From Exophiala sp. HKRS030 (Eukaryota > Ascomycota > Eurotiomycetes > Chaetothyriales > Herpotrichiellaceae), in the NCBI GenBank assembly GCA_023897205.1, contig JAHWDD010000012.1, positions 434,001 through 498,000 on the forward strand: DNA of 64,000 bases. Direction: 5' to 3'. The translations under genes were made by a program, and so were the position numbers. How positions within the stretch are numbered: the first letter of the stretch is position 1; every line of letters begins with the position of its first letter. Shown piece by piece: positions 44,470 to 55,623 of this stretch. The notes under the pieces are model-generated. The model was not told where the DNA came from. It saw only the letters and a list, made by a program, of their open reading frames with translations, and made no database searches.

Positions 44470-45198
44470 ATGGTCGTTCTAACGACCACACCGCGCATCC
44501 TGGCGGCGGTGGCCACCCTTCCTGCATCGACCCTTTCGTCTCTCAATCTTGACCTCGACTCGATACCTTCGACGCCCGGAGCACCGATCGAGCACGCAAC
44601 GCTCCTCGCCATCTCGAAAGCCACGCGCTCTAGTCTGAACTCTCTCCTGCGTGGGACAAAGGTGTACACGCCGCCGCCTGCCCCGAAACCCGAACACACA
44701 CCAGAATACGTCGCCCTGATGGCCCGACTGCGCAAGGAAGAGGAGCGAAGGGAATACGCCCAACTCGTGTCGAGAAAGCCTGTAGACCTCATCGACGGAG
44801 ACACGGGCGACGACGAAAAAGATGACATATCGCCTTCATTAGTCTTCAACATCCTTCTCAGCATCGTCCTGTGTGCGGGCACAATGTTCTACCTGACCCG
44901 TTGGTGGGCAAACGATGGCCTGCGGGTCTTGGCCTCTCTGTCTACGGGCTTGCTGGTCGGCGTGGCAGAGGTCACGGTGTACGCTGGCTACTTGAGGAAA
45001 GTGAAACAAAGTAGAGATAAAGAGCGGAGCAAGCGAGAGACGAAACAGTTCATTGGCGAGTATACCGGAGAACCGGCGGAACCCATTGACCACATGGCCT
45101 CGGTGGACAAGCAGGAGATCTGGGGTCGAGGAATCAACGGCGGAATGAGACGACGAGTCAGGGAGAAATGGGAAAAGGAGCGAGAATCTGAAAATTGA
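44470..45198 (+). CDS. VMA12: V-ATPase assembly factor Vma12 (Vph2)
   Basis: ER membrane factor that, with Vma21 and Vma22, assembles the V0 sector of the vacuolar H+-ATPase. 242 residues, one exon. The N-terminal cytosolic part has LLAISKATRSSLNSLLRGTK and YTPPPAPKPEHTPEYVALMA, family hallmarks. A helical charged stretch (RLRKEEERREYAQLVSRK) follows. Two hydrophobic helices lie at about 122-146 (SPSLVFNILLSIVLCAGTMF) and 153-176 (VLASLSTGLLVGVAEVTVYA), then YLRKVK and a basic C-terminus ending in the cytosol. Length and topology fit the fungal family. It is divergently arranged with the zinc-finger/Myb gene. Confidence 0.9.
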   Translation: MVVLTTTPRILAAVATLPASTLSSLNLDLDSIPSTPGAPIEHATLLAISKATRSSLNSLLRGTKVYTPPPAPKPEHTPEYVALMARLRKEEERREYAQLVSRKPVDLIDGDTGDDEKDDISPSLVFNILLSIVLCAGTMFYLTRWWANDGLRVLASLSTGLLVGVAEVTVYAGYLRKVKQSRDKERSKRETKQFIGEYTGEPAEPIDHMASVDKQEIWGRGINGGMRRRVREKWEKERESEN

Positions 45199-45325
45199 AA
45201 CGACAACATGGAATTCATAAAGAGTAATATATCCCGGAAGGATACCTCATAATCTCAAGTCCAAAGCATTCCCGAGACTCCGTACACATGCCGCTCTACA
45301 TGATCTAAACAAAAGCATTATCGAC

Positions 45326-46999
45326 TCAAAGATCATAATCATAAATCCATCTCTTGAACCAACTCTTGACCTTCTTCAACTCCTTTGTCCTGGGCTCGAG
45401 CAATAGCTGTCCTGTACAGGATTTGCCCACGAATCCGGCATTCGCTCCGTCTCTGACGAAGATCTTCTGGCCCCTCAGTAATGTCTCCTTCACCATACCT
45501 TTCATGACTCGGCCCTGATACGGGCTGCACTTGTTCCTGAACAACATCGTGCTTGGTTCCACAACCCATTCGGCCTCGTCGTCGAAAACACAAATATCCG
45601 CATCAAAGCCGACTGCCAGTTCGCCCTTGACTTTCTCTAGCCCGACTTGCGCAGCAGTGTTGACACAGCACCACTTCGCAACGTTCATGAGCGCCTTGTC
45701 TCTCAGCATATCGTCTGCGATCAACCCTCTTCTAGACATCTCTGTCCACAAGATCGGAAGACCCAACCCCACACTACTGATACCGCCCCATGCGCTAAAG
45801 AAATCTCCACTGCCGTCTTGATCGACAGGCAGTGTTCCGGCCACGCCCTTGACCGGTGGCACATGCCCCGGGACATGAGTCGGAAGCATCTTCAAATCAG
45901 GTGTACACGGACTGTGGTCGCTAACCACCGTTTTGATGACACCCTCGCCCTCATGCTCGCCCAGTTCCTCCCACAGCCGGTCTTGGTTGCTTTGCGTGCG
46001 AATGGGCGGGCAGCACTTATGCCTTGTATCACCGAGCGCAACCTGCTCTGCCGCAAGAGACAAATAATGGGGGCAGGTCTCGGCCGTGATGTTAATACCC
46101 TGTGCTCTCGCCTTGCGAAGCAACGGAATCGCCTGCATCGCGCTGAGATGCACAATATGGAGAGGCAGATTCGGTGCAAGGTGAGCAAGAGACAAAATCT
46201 CTTCGACGGCATACGTCTCGAAACTAGGCGGCCGCGACTCCAGGAATGTACTGTATGCATTCAGGGGGCCGTGCGGCGCGAGTGGAGGCAAAGACGTCTG
46301 CACGTCGTCGCCCACACTGTCGGCAATAGGTGGGATCATTTCTGCATGGAACATAACGGTGGTGGGTTCGTCCGCTAATTCGGCAAAGACCTTTGCAATA
46401 TCGCTCGACGACACGGCGGGAAACTCGTCAACGCCGGAGTCGATCAGGAAGCCCTTGAACCCACGTACACCTTCACGCACGAGGGCCTTCAGTTCACCTT
46501 CGTTGCCGGGGATAATGCCACCATAGAAGCCAACGTCAACCCAGCATTGGCCTTGGGCGGCTTTGATCTTCTCTTGTAGGCCTGATACTGTGGTCGTAGG
46601 GGGAATCGCATTCAGCGGCATATCCACAACAGTAGTGACACCGCCGAAAGCAGCGGCCTGGGTACCTGTATGAAAACCTTCCCATTCTGTCCGGCCTGGC
46701 TCGTTCAGATGCACGTGTGCGTCCACCAGGCCCGGCAAAAGGATATGTGGGGAGTAGTCTGTATAAGGAGTGTTGGGTGGGAAGTCGGATTGCGGGAGCA
46801 CACTGTCGAAAGTGGCTGTGATCTTGCCTGTGGCATTGGATATGACAATTGTGGCTGCGGAAAGACGTCCGGAGCGTATCGCGCGAGAAGACGCAATCAC
46901 AGTGATCGGTGAGTCATTTGAGCCATCGAAGTAGCCGTTCGGAGGAGAGCGAGGAGGAGTCGGGTATGAATGAGACGTCTCGGATGGTAAACTGGACAT
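45326..46999 (-). CDS. Allantoinase
   Basis: Hydrolyses allantoin to allantoate, the second ring-opening step of purine catabolism, providing nitrogen. 557 residues, one exon. It is a zinc amidohydrolase of the dihydropyrimidinase superfamily: LPGLVDAHVHLNEPGRTEWE gives the first two metal histidines, GFKGFLIDSGVDEFP the lysine that becomes carboxylated, HIVHLSA and ETCPHYLSL further ligands, and VVSDHSPCTPDLK the catalytic aspartate. The RTEWEGF and SGVDEFP wording separates allantoinase from hydantoinases. The C-terminus is about 50 residues longer than bacterial enzymes, and the N-terminal 30 residues are Ser/Pro-rich. A cluster of GATA sites sits just upstream, consistent with nitrogen regulation. 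Confidence 0.94.
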   Translation of the reverse strand: MSSLPSETSHSYPTPPRSPPNGYFDGSNDSPITVIASSRAIRSGRLSAATIVISNATGKITATFDSVLPQSDFPPNTPYTDYSPHILLPGLVDAHVHLNEPGRTEWEGFHTGTQAAAFGGVTTVVDMPLNAIPPTTTVSGLQEKIKAAQGQCWVDVGFYGGIIPGNEGELKALVREGVRGFKGFLIDSGVDEFPAVSSSDIAKVFAELADEPTTVMFHAEMIPPIADSVGDDVQTSLPPLAPHGPLNAYSTFLESRPPSFETYAVEEILSLAHLAPNLPLHIVHLSAMQAIPLLRKARAQGINITAETCPHYLSLAAEQVALGDTRHKCCPPIRTQSNQDRLWEELGEHEGEGVIKTVVSDHSPCTPDLKMLPTHVPGHVPPVKGVAGTLPVDQDGSGDFFSAWGGISSVGLGLPILWTEMSRRGLIADDMLRDKALMNVAKWCCVNTAAQVGLEKVKGELAVGFDADICVFDDEAEWVVEPSTMLFRNKCSPYQGRVMKGMVKETLLRGQKIFVRDGANAGFVGKSCTGQLLLEPRTKELKKVKSWFKRWIYDYDL

Positions 47000-47057
47000 G
47001 ATGAGGTATGGGATTGCCGGTTACGGTCTGGTCCGCGCTGGTCAAATATAAAGAGTA

Positions 47058-47207
47058 GATAAGTGAAATAGGAGCGAGAGCAGTTAGGGAGAGGTTCCCA
47101 GGGTTCTGAGCATGTGAACGAGGACCTCTGTTGTCCTTATCTATGGCTGATAAGCAATCTCGTTGTCGAGTAACCTCGTGATATCTGAACGATAAGTGAA
47201 AGATAAC
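47058..47207. promoter_or_regulatory. GATA-site cluster upstream of allantoinase (AreA/NIT2-type)
   Basis: GATAAG occurs at 47058-47063, at 47149-47154 and 47191-47196 on the plus strand, and at 47136-47141 on the minus strand. GATAAC follows at 47202-47207. Five sites in 150 bp, 60-210 bp before the allantoinase ATG. Fungal AreA/NIT2 factors bind HGATAR and activate purine-catabolic genes when preferred nitrogen is absent. The sites are seen; their use is inferred. Confidence 0.7.
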
Positions 47208-48570
47208 AATCTGGAGATGGATTGGGGGTGACCCTTGCGGGGGAAACGAAACAAAGGAAAGTCCTGAATACTCTTTGATATACCAGGGGTGCCATCTTGA
47301 ACGGCCGAGGCCGGGTTCGTCAACCACAGCGTCGACTCATTTCGGCAACTCCTCCTACAGTAGTGACCATTTCGAAGGGGCATTTGGGAGCCAAAAGAAG
47401 CAGTGGAGAGATCGAGGCGGTCGAGTCCGAAGGAAAAGAACTCGGCCGGCCTGGTCAAGTATATTCATTGGACCGTGGCATCATGGAAGGCGTGGTAGGG
47501 AGACCGCAGGAGTATCTGTTACTCGATAGTATCGAGTAGAGATAAGGGAACAAGGTAAAGCGCGGAATACTAAACAGAGTGGCACCCGTGGGTTGGGGGG
47601 GTGTGCGCCAAAAACTGGTGGGTGTTCAAGGGCGCAGTTGTGCGTTATCGTTGGGAAAGTCAGCGGCGAGGCTTTGACTGGGCCTATTGTTTGCGCTTGG
47701 GCCGTCTGAGCGTGTCCGGACTTTTCCAGATTTCTTCGTCTCTCGGCGACTTCGGCACCAGCTTGATCGCCCTAGACTGTTTTCGGCCTGGCCATGTCCG
47801 CAGAGCTTTTCGCTATTACTCGATATATGCCTCCTTTTTACTCGATCAAAATTCCTGACTGGTATTTCGGTGCAAGAATGTCTCTGACTCCTCTTCAGCT
47901 GGCGTGACTTCGACGTGGTGTCCACGTAACAATTTTCCTTTGACTTTCAACTCTAACAATTGCGGCCAACTGCCGGTTGTGCGCAGTCTGCCCGAATAAG
48001 GCTTGGACCGAAAAGGGAGGCACGTTGACATGGACGTGGACATTTAAAGTCCAGGAGGCTCGGGCGATCGATTGAAGGAAATCGTCGTCATTACGTTAAC
48101 ATCGAGGAGACTGCATCGAGGCTTTGCAAGGTGAGGTGACAGCGTCGGACGCTGCCGATGCTCTGGCTTCCTCCTAGAGACAGTCACTTGGTTCTCAAGG
48201 CTTACCTTTGAATGATTTCCTCTCTTTCGGTAAGCATAGTGAGTACGCCTCAAGACTCACAAGAATCTTCGAACTTTTCGCATAGCAGACGATGATGTTT
48301 GGCAAAGATTGAAAATGAGGAGAAGGAGGCCCTCGAAGCAGCCTAAGTCACGTGGATTTGGTCACCTGGTCTCGGTGCGATTTCCATTACGCAAGAGCTT
48401 GTCCCAATGGTGACATAGGGGACGCTGAGAACTATTCTTTTCGCAAACACCCTTTCATTGAACATCAAATCGAAGATGATCAACGATCATACGTACGCAT
48501 GCCCAGGAAGTCACAGCTCAGTCTGCACCACCCACCTCACTCTCGGCACTCCCTGATCGTAACAGAGACA
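47208..48570. other. Intergenic region (allantoinase / flavin monooxygenase)
   Basis: Upstream flank of allantoinase and 3' flank of the monooxygenase gene. No further gene recognised on either strand. Confidence 0.45.
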
Positions 48571-50494
48571 CTACCCGGCTAGCTGAATACATTGAAGCGG
48601 TTTGCCCAATTTGTCGGACTGAATGGCCAGGGCAACGAATCGAGACCACCAGCGTGCCTGAGGTGCGGTACCTCCAAACATCCACAATCCAGGAGCTGTT
48701 TACTGTCAGAGGCCATCTTCCAGAGCTGCTCACATTGACCAACTTACCGGCTGGTTTCATCACATTGCGTATTTCTCCTTCTTCGTCCAGTCCCCAGAAC
48801 TCGCCCAGCTTCGAGGCGAAGTCTTTACCAACGATATTTCCAACCTGATTACGATAGTCATGATCCTGTCCGGTAGCAATGACTACCACATCGGCCTTGA
48901 GCTCACTCCCATCCTGGAAGTGTAGACCTTCCGGTGTGAATGTCGTGATTGGAACGCCTGATTTTACTTTGATCTCGCCTCTGACAATGTGCGCGGATGC
49001 CCCAATGTCAATATAGTAACCGCCGTACCGCATCATGATGTTGTCCATCAATGGTGTTGTACGATCGGCACGGAACCCGGCCTGCTCGAGAGCATCGAAA
49101 CGTTCAGATTCGGCTTCTGTGGCCATGTCATATTGGATTTTGACAATGTCGCGTGAAATCTTATTAGGCCGTCCTGCCGACATAATATCTGCATCGGCCG
49201 TTGGAATTTCGAGGTTGTAGAGACCTTTCAAGACACGTTAGTCCGCCAAGCTGAAAGTCATATACACAAGTACTTCCATACCAGATTGGCCCTTTATCAC
49301 CCACTCTATCGGATAAACGCAAGTCCTGTTACGCTGAATCATATAGACAGATCGCAAGCCCGCTCTGTACATGTCCTCGGCGATATCATGCGCCATTGTG
49401 CCAGACCCAATCACAATGCCGTTCTTTGCTATCCACTCCCGACTATGTTTATATGATCCTGAATGCAAGAGAATGCCTTGGTAATGCTCGGTTCCTGGGA
49501 TGTTTGGATCCTTGTCGACACTCATGCCGGCACCAACCGAGACAACGAGATGTCGACAGACGATTGTGCGTTTTTCTTGCCCTTTGACCGTCACATCCAA
49601 CTTCCATACCCGGTCATTTTCCACCCACTTTGCTCCTGTGGTCTCTGCATTCGTCCAAAGGTTGATGTTGTACTTGTTGACATAATTCTCGAACCCTTCT
49701 GCCACGATTTTCCCGGGAAGCAACAACGGATCGGTAGGGTTCCAGGTGCGCTCGAAGGGCAGGTTGTTATACTCGCGAACCGTGTGCTGCCTCACAGACT
49801 CGTATCTCCCGATCCAGTTGTGTCCTATCGAGGGGCGTTTTTCAAGAAGCACATAACTCAGACCCAGCGCGCCGACGCGACCGGCCATGGACAAACCACA
49901 CTGCCCGGCTCCGATGACAACAACATGGAGGATGCACTGACCATCGGTGTTCATGTCCTTGTTGGACTCCACGCCGTTGGTGACAGAATTACCACTCACA
50001 TTGACTGAGTTGTCAGTCAAGAGTGGAATATCTGGGTGTCCATGGCCTTCGAAATTGTCCAGAAGGGTCACCAGCATCCAGATTTTCCAGTTCCCGTCCT
50101 CGTCCAGAATGAAAGAGGCGGCACCAGTGCAGTTTCCCAATAGTCCGTTGTTTGGGTGAGTCGTAAATGTGAATGGCACTTCGATCCAAGAGCTGCCCGG
50201 CACAGGTTTGGCGATATACGCTGGTTTGGTCTTGAAGTTGGACGGCGACAATGACTCAGCTTGATTGTTCCATGCTTCCACAATCTTCTTATCCCCGTCA
50301 AAGGTTCGAATCTGTCCCGTCAGTGCAAGATGATCCCTCCAAAGGGCCGTACCCTGCAGGGTGTTTGGGTCGAGATTTCCATCTTCTAGTATCTTTTGGG
50401 CCAACTCCTCGAGCATTTCCATATCAGAGTCGTTTGGGACCAGCCGGGCAGGCAAAGTACCCGGAAGGCTGTCTAGGTTGTATCCAGGCTTCAT
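48571..50494 (-). CDS. Flavin-containing monooxygenase with NTF2-like N-terminal extension
   Basis: FAD- and NADPH-dependent monooxygenase of 604 residues; exons (minus) 50494-49282, 49224-48748 and 48695-48571. Introns are 57 nt (GTATGG..AAAG) and 52 nt (GTAAGT..ACAG). The first restores WVIKGQSGLYNLEIPTADAD. The second restores the family C-terminus KPAAPGLWMFGGTAPQARWW and FVALAIQSDKLGKPLQ. The FAD-binding motif VVVIGAGQCGLSMAGRVGAL is near residue 195; the NADPH motif GIVIGSGTMAHDIAEDMYRA near 360; ATGQDHDYRNQVG is the ATG-type strand. Residues 30-150 (WRDHLALTGQIRTFDG, WIEVPFTFTT, GNWKIWMLVTLLDN) resemble an NTF2/SnoaL-like fold, often found before this class of fungal monooxygenase. Substrate unknown; N-hydroxylation, Baeyer-Villiger or YUCCA-like activity are all possible. 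Confidence 0.88.
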
Positions 50495-51225
50495 AACGTG
50501 TAGTCTGTGGAAAGAGAAATTTCGCTGATGCTCATTAAGTCCCGATGCGATATATGCTGGGAAGCTGTCTAAATATGTAGTCTCTTACGTGAGATGTAGA
50601 CGTTCTAGGTGTGAAGTCCACAAGAGGGATGAAGACAACTCAAAACTAGGCATACCTGCCTGAGACTCTCAAATGTCGCCATCTTCTTTGATCGAAAATA
50701 GCCATTGGGGGGCTCGACAACTCGGTAGTTCACATCGATCACCCCATCTGGTGATGGCCTTTCACGATGGGGTAACGCGGGGAGTACACGGGGATTTTCC
50801 TCTCAAGAGGAGGTCAGGATAACTAGTCGGCCACCTGCCGTTTTCTCCATTGCTTGTGCCGTTTCTCCTAATCAGACTTCCGAGGTGGCTCCGATCACGA
50901 CACCTCGAGTGACGCGGCGATGGAAAAACACCTGCGGACAGGTCCAGCGTTTGTTGTTCAGGAAGATTTCACGAGTCGAGAATTGAGGACGCGCTCAAAT
51001 CGGACCCAAGAGATTGCTGACATAGGTAAGCACGCACATCCAAAGGAGACCTTGGTAGGTTGAAGTGAGTACGCGCCACTCAAACACCTTGTTGGCAGCT
51101 TTCAGTGGGGAAAAATGCTACCAACATCTGGTTCCTTATCCCACCACGGGGCCGGAGCGTCGATTTGGGACGGCACTCGATGATGCCAACCCTGGGTTTT
51201 CAGATACATGGTCGATTTCTATCGT
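50495..51225. other. Intergenic region (flavin monooxygenase promoter / RRP4 3' flank)
   Basis: No gene recognised. Nothing distinctive beyond the monooxygenase leader. Confidence 0.4.
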
Positions 51226-52338
51226 TCAGTGAATGGCAGCATCAAGGATCCGTTTGCGAATGTTGTCGATGACAGTCAGTTCATTTTGGCCTTCGACACT
51301 CATCTCGGCATCGACAGCGGCCTCATAAGCCTTGACAACGGTGTCTTCATCAACTCTGACGCCATTCTCTGCGAGAATTCTGATGCACTCAGCAATCCTG
51401 GCAATTTCTCGCCTGGTTCCCTCTTCAATGCTGTCGTTCTGACTCGAGTAGATGGAGCTGCTGACCATATCATCGAGATTCGATATGCTGACACCTCCAC
51501 TCATCTTGCCGTGATCCTCGGCTTGCTCGATATGCTTGCTTAACCAGACATAACCATTCACTCCTAGAATGACATCCACATCGCCGCCTCCTTGAGCACC
51601 ACTGTTGACTGTAAAGACCTGTCTTCTGCTGCGCACCACACCTCCACCACCGCCAGTACCAGAGACGGCGAGGAAAGTACCATTACGCAGTTTGCCATAT
51701 TTCAAACTTCGGGTATGTAAGCTGGCAGTGCCGTCGACACTTCCAATCTGCTGAACTTCCGCAACTAATAAATCCCCTTCTTGGAAATAGTTGCGCATCT
51801 GAAGCTCGTCGGCTGTTGTTCTTCGTCGAAGAACACCGCCGGGCAGATTGATAGAGGAGAGGGGTAATTGTGCCAGTAAAGGTGCCGCAACGTCGACTTT
51901 CCACCTGTTCTTTTGGACTTCGACAATGCGCCCTACGACAAGATCGCCAATCTCGGGATTATATCGTGCTCGCAGAGGTGCAACAGAGAGTAGTTTGTTT
52001 GTCTTCCGCAGAGGGCCTGCCAGAGTAGCGGTCATTATCGTTGAAGAGTCGTGCATATAGGTTCCATGTCCTCTGTGCCTGCGTCAACAGCTACACTTTG
52101 ATATCAAGACACCATCCAAGCTGCAACCTTACCTCATCCACTCTGTTTCATCGGTGATCGTCTCTCCAGGGAGAACAATGCTCTGTGAAGTCGAGGAAGT
52201 TAAACGGGCGCGCTTGGAAGGCCGGGCAGGTTCGTCGTTCATAGACACGTCGCTGTCTGATAGGCTATCTGCATCATAGGCATGATTTTGCACCGTCACT
52301 TCATCTTCCAAGTCTGGTGGAAGGACGGCTAGACCCAT
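51226..52338 (-). CDS. RRP4: Exosome complex subunit Rrp4
   Basis: Cap subunit of the RNA exosome, needed for 5.8S rRNA 3' processing and RNA decay in nucleus and cytoplasm. 350 residues; exons (minus) 52338-52133 and 52072-51226. The 60-nt intron (GTAAGG..ACAG) splits an arginine codon and restores ETEWMRGHGTYM, a family hallmark. Order: N-terminal domain ([11 protein letters not shown] ... [14 protein letters not shown]), S1 domain ([20 protein letters not shown] ... [11 protein letters not shown]), and KH-type domain ([16 protein letters not shown]). Length is close to the 359 residues of yeast Rrp4. The frame extends upstream of the chosen ATG only to a TTG, and MGLAVLPPD is a reasonable family start. 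It lies head to head with TSR3. Confidence 0.94.
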
Positions 52339-52604
52339 GACTATTCGTTGTTTGAGATATGTTCTGTCCCGACTCAATTCTTTGGATTTTTGGCAGAAGA
52401 TGTAGAGTCGCGGGAAAACGTCGGTAGTTCAGGATCCACGTGCTGATAAGAACCTTGGCGCCCCTATCACCTCCATTCGCTCTTGCTGAGGTCATGAATT
52501 GAGGGCGGCAACATTTTTTGTTTGATGACTATTTCACCCTCATACTCTGTACAAACCTTCTCGATCGCTTCTTCCACAGCGCAATAGTCATTAAACTTGT
52601 CAAC
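52339..52604. promoter_or_regulatory. Bidirectional promoter between RRP4 and TSR3
   Basis: Only 266 bp separate the opposed ATG codons of two ribosome-biogenesis genes. No named element was identified by eye. Confidence 0.6.
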
Positions 52605-53842
52605 ATGGTTCGCCATAAGAAAGACAATTCATCGAAAGCGAAGAAATATTCTACGAAACCTCGACATACGCCACGAGCCTCGGGGCTAGGAGGCGATGAA
52701 GTTGGAGGCAGTGAACGTCCACCTTTCAAGGCAGCATGCTGGGACTTTGGACACTGTGACGCGAAGAGATGCAGCGGTAAACGTCTCATGCACTTTGGAA
52801 TGATGCGCGAACTACCCATAGGTCAAAAGTATCCTGGAGTCGTTATCTCGTAAGTGCCCCTCGCACCTTCTACGAGGGCGCCAATTGACAATGCCATAGA
52901 CCCAATGCAAAACGCACGTTATCACCGGCAGATAAGGAGCTGTTAGAGCAATATGGCGCCGCAGTGGTCGAGTGTTCGTGGGTCCGAGTACAAGAAGTAC
53001 CTTGGTCACGGATCGGTGGGAAATGCGAACGCCTCCTTCCTTATCTCGTCGCCGCAAATCCCGTCAACTATGGCCGGCCATGGCGTCTCAATTGCGTCGA
53101 GGCACTTGCGGCATGTTTTTGCATATGCGGACATCAAGACTGGGCGGAGATCGCTCTGCAGCATTTTTCATATGGCAAGCCGTTTCTCGAGATAAACTCC
53201 CAGTTGTTCAAACGGTATGCAGCATGCCAAGACGAGGACGAGATCAAAAAGGCAGAAGAGACCTGGATGGCCAAACTAGAGAAGGAGTATGCCGACAGCA
53301 GACTGAAGGGACCGTCAGACGAGGGCGATGATTGGGCGGGAGGCAACCTGAATCGACGGGAAGTATTTGAGTCGGATGAAGACGAAGATGGTGATGACAA
53401 TGATGACGACGAGGAGTCTGAAGATCCAGATGATGACAGAATCCCGCATCAGCAAGGTGTATCTTTAATGCCACCCGATACGGACGACGAAGATGAAGAA
53501 GCGGAAATGGCTGAAATCCGGCGAAAGATTCTTGCATCGAAGCCATTTAGTGAGTCTATATCAAGCGAGGGTCGGAAGAACGGACCTGAACAGGCCTTTA
53601 CCGACAAAAAAGCCACTGAGGCTGCTTCGGAAATGGTGGCCACGGAGCCACCAGCCGCCCTTATCGACTCTGACGCAGAGTCAGGTTCAGGGGAGGAAGA
53701 GTACGATGACTTTGACCAGATCGCCAATGCCACTCCTGTCACCGATCGAACAGGTATCGTGGCACGAGAGAGGCAGAAGAAATTGGAGCAAGCAAGTGCT
53801 TCCTTTTCGCGGACCATAGTATCTGCACCGAAGAAGTGGTAG
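52605..53842 (+). CDS. TSR3: 18S rRNA aminocarboxypropyltransferase Tsr3
   Basis: Transfers the aminocarboxypropyl group of S-adenosylmethionine to the hypermodified pseudouridine of 18S rRNA, a late cytoplasmic step of 40S maturation. 395 residues; exons 52605-52849 and 52900-53842. The 50-nt intron (GTAAGT..ATAG) splits a serine codon and restores GVVISPNAKRTLSPADKELL. The conserved N-terminal domain starts at AACWDFGHCDAKRCSGKRL. The catalytic SPOUT-like part has VVECSWVRVQEVPWSRIGG, RLLPYLVAANPVNYGRPWRL and NCVEALAACFCICG. From about residue 200 the tail is acidic and disordered (ESDEDEDGDDNDDDEESEDP), as in other fungal Tsr3 proteins. Identity is firm. Confidence 0.94.
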
Positions 53843-55623
53843 TAAGAAACAGTGGGATCCTCTGCAAGCTAACACGGAACGTCTTCATGGTGTACTGCTT
53901 CGGTTGGACAACAATCTCCCGTTCCGGCTCCTTTCTGCACTGGCAGTGACAATACGAGATCTATCCGTTCGCTCGACAGAGAAGCACAGCCACCCCGTCT
54001 CCCAACCAACTTTCGCCCACCCAAATTCGAAGCATAACGGCTATCACATTTCAACCAGCGAATGGGATTCATCCTACCCAGGTCATTAGTCCCATTTTAC
54101 TTATCAGAGATGCTGTCATATCAGCTGCCGCCTAAATTCCAGAATCCGGTTGCTTGCTCAACGCGGGGATATTCAGATCCAATTGGCTTTTTCGCCACTC
54201 TCATATGCGTATATTTGAAACCCCCAATCGTCAATGACGACACCCAGGGCTGAGTGAATCGTCTTGTACGCTGGTGATCGAGAGGACCAACTTCTTTAGC
54301 TCTGACCAAAACATTTCATTGCAAAAAGAAGTACTTGTTGCCTTGTGGACTCCCGAATTGAGAAATCCCGCATGGCCATTTCCAGCCGAGATCATAGCAG
54401 CTTATTCACCTCTTGATGTGCCTGGGTACAGTGCAGCGTTTAACTTTCCGCCAACGAACTTTCCATGGACCACCTCTATCTTGGAACTGTGCATATGCAA
54501 ATGTCACCATGGAAGAGAACACGGGGATATCGAAGCCATTTCTTTGCTGGTGTAGAATCTGAAATGTCCTCGTCCGGATCAGTATCTGCTGCAGTGTCGG
54601 CTACAAGTGCCGGAATCTCATAGAGGTCCACGATACTCGAGTCTTGTAAAGTCCTATTCAGATAGGCTAAAGCAAGGTCCTTGCAGAACGCCCGGAACGT
54701 GCTCCAGACGCGAAACTACGAGGGACAGTAATCCGGTCGGATTGTCTAGGCCGACCAGTTAAACGCAAATCCATCCTCACAATACTCGGAAAGAAGACAA
54801 GGTCTCCCACATGTTACTGACTTCCTGAGGGACAAACGAATACTCAGAGTGGCAACCGGCGGCTGTTACTCGTAGGATGTGGTATTAATTCCTATACTAC
54901 AGGATCCATAGCCTTTGCCAGTCCCAACGCCGGTGGAACAGAGAACAATGTACGGAGTACGAATCATGACATCTTAGCTTGAGCCGCGTAAATGACTTCC
55001 GGCATCCCTGTCGGACAACATGCAACAGACGATGGATGCTGCGGCGGTTTTAGGGCGAAGTGGGCGAATTTCGCCACTAAATTCTACCTACTTGTACTCG
55101 GCATGCAGGCGAGGAGGAGGAACAGAACAAGACTCCACATTGCCGGAGAAAATCCCCGTCGTCTCTGATTGCTCGAGTACGAAGTACATCATACGAGCAC
55201 GGTCAGTCTTTGTTGCCGTTGAAGACTCTCGCGGGAGAACTTGCGTGGACGATACGAGTATCATGGTCCCCTTCATCGTAGCACTTGAATGGAGCGGCCA
55301 GAATGAGAAATCACCATCGGCTCGGGATAGAAGCTTCAATCAAGTCAAAAAGAGTATTTGTATCAAGATGATGTTGTAAATCAATATCTACTTGTACAAT
55401 AATAGTCTCATCTGACTTATCTTGGAGCGAACCAATATAAACGTAAGTAGTATGGTAGCTTTTTATAGTTGCGAACGTGACCAGACCCGAAAGAAAGAAC
55501 CGCCAACAACAGCCTCCTTCTAAACATAGGCCATGGACATCAGAGAATGGGAATGTCCGACCCCCTCTCTCGAAACTCGCTGTACGGGTACACGATCCAT
55601 AAGAGATTCAAGGCCTGCCATAA
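53843..55623. other. 1.8-kb gene-free region
   Basis: No gene recognised. One full GTACGGAGTAC copy at 54950-54960. An ATG-less minus-strand open stretch near 54470-54720 looks protein-like but cannot be assigned. Confidence 0.45.
54950..54960. repeat. GTACGGAGTAC motif, single full copy
   Basis: Complete 11-mer, in a gene-free stretch. Confidence 0.75.
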
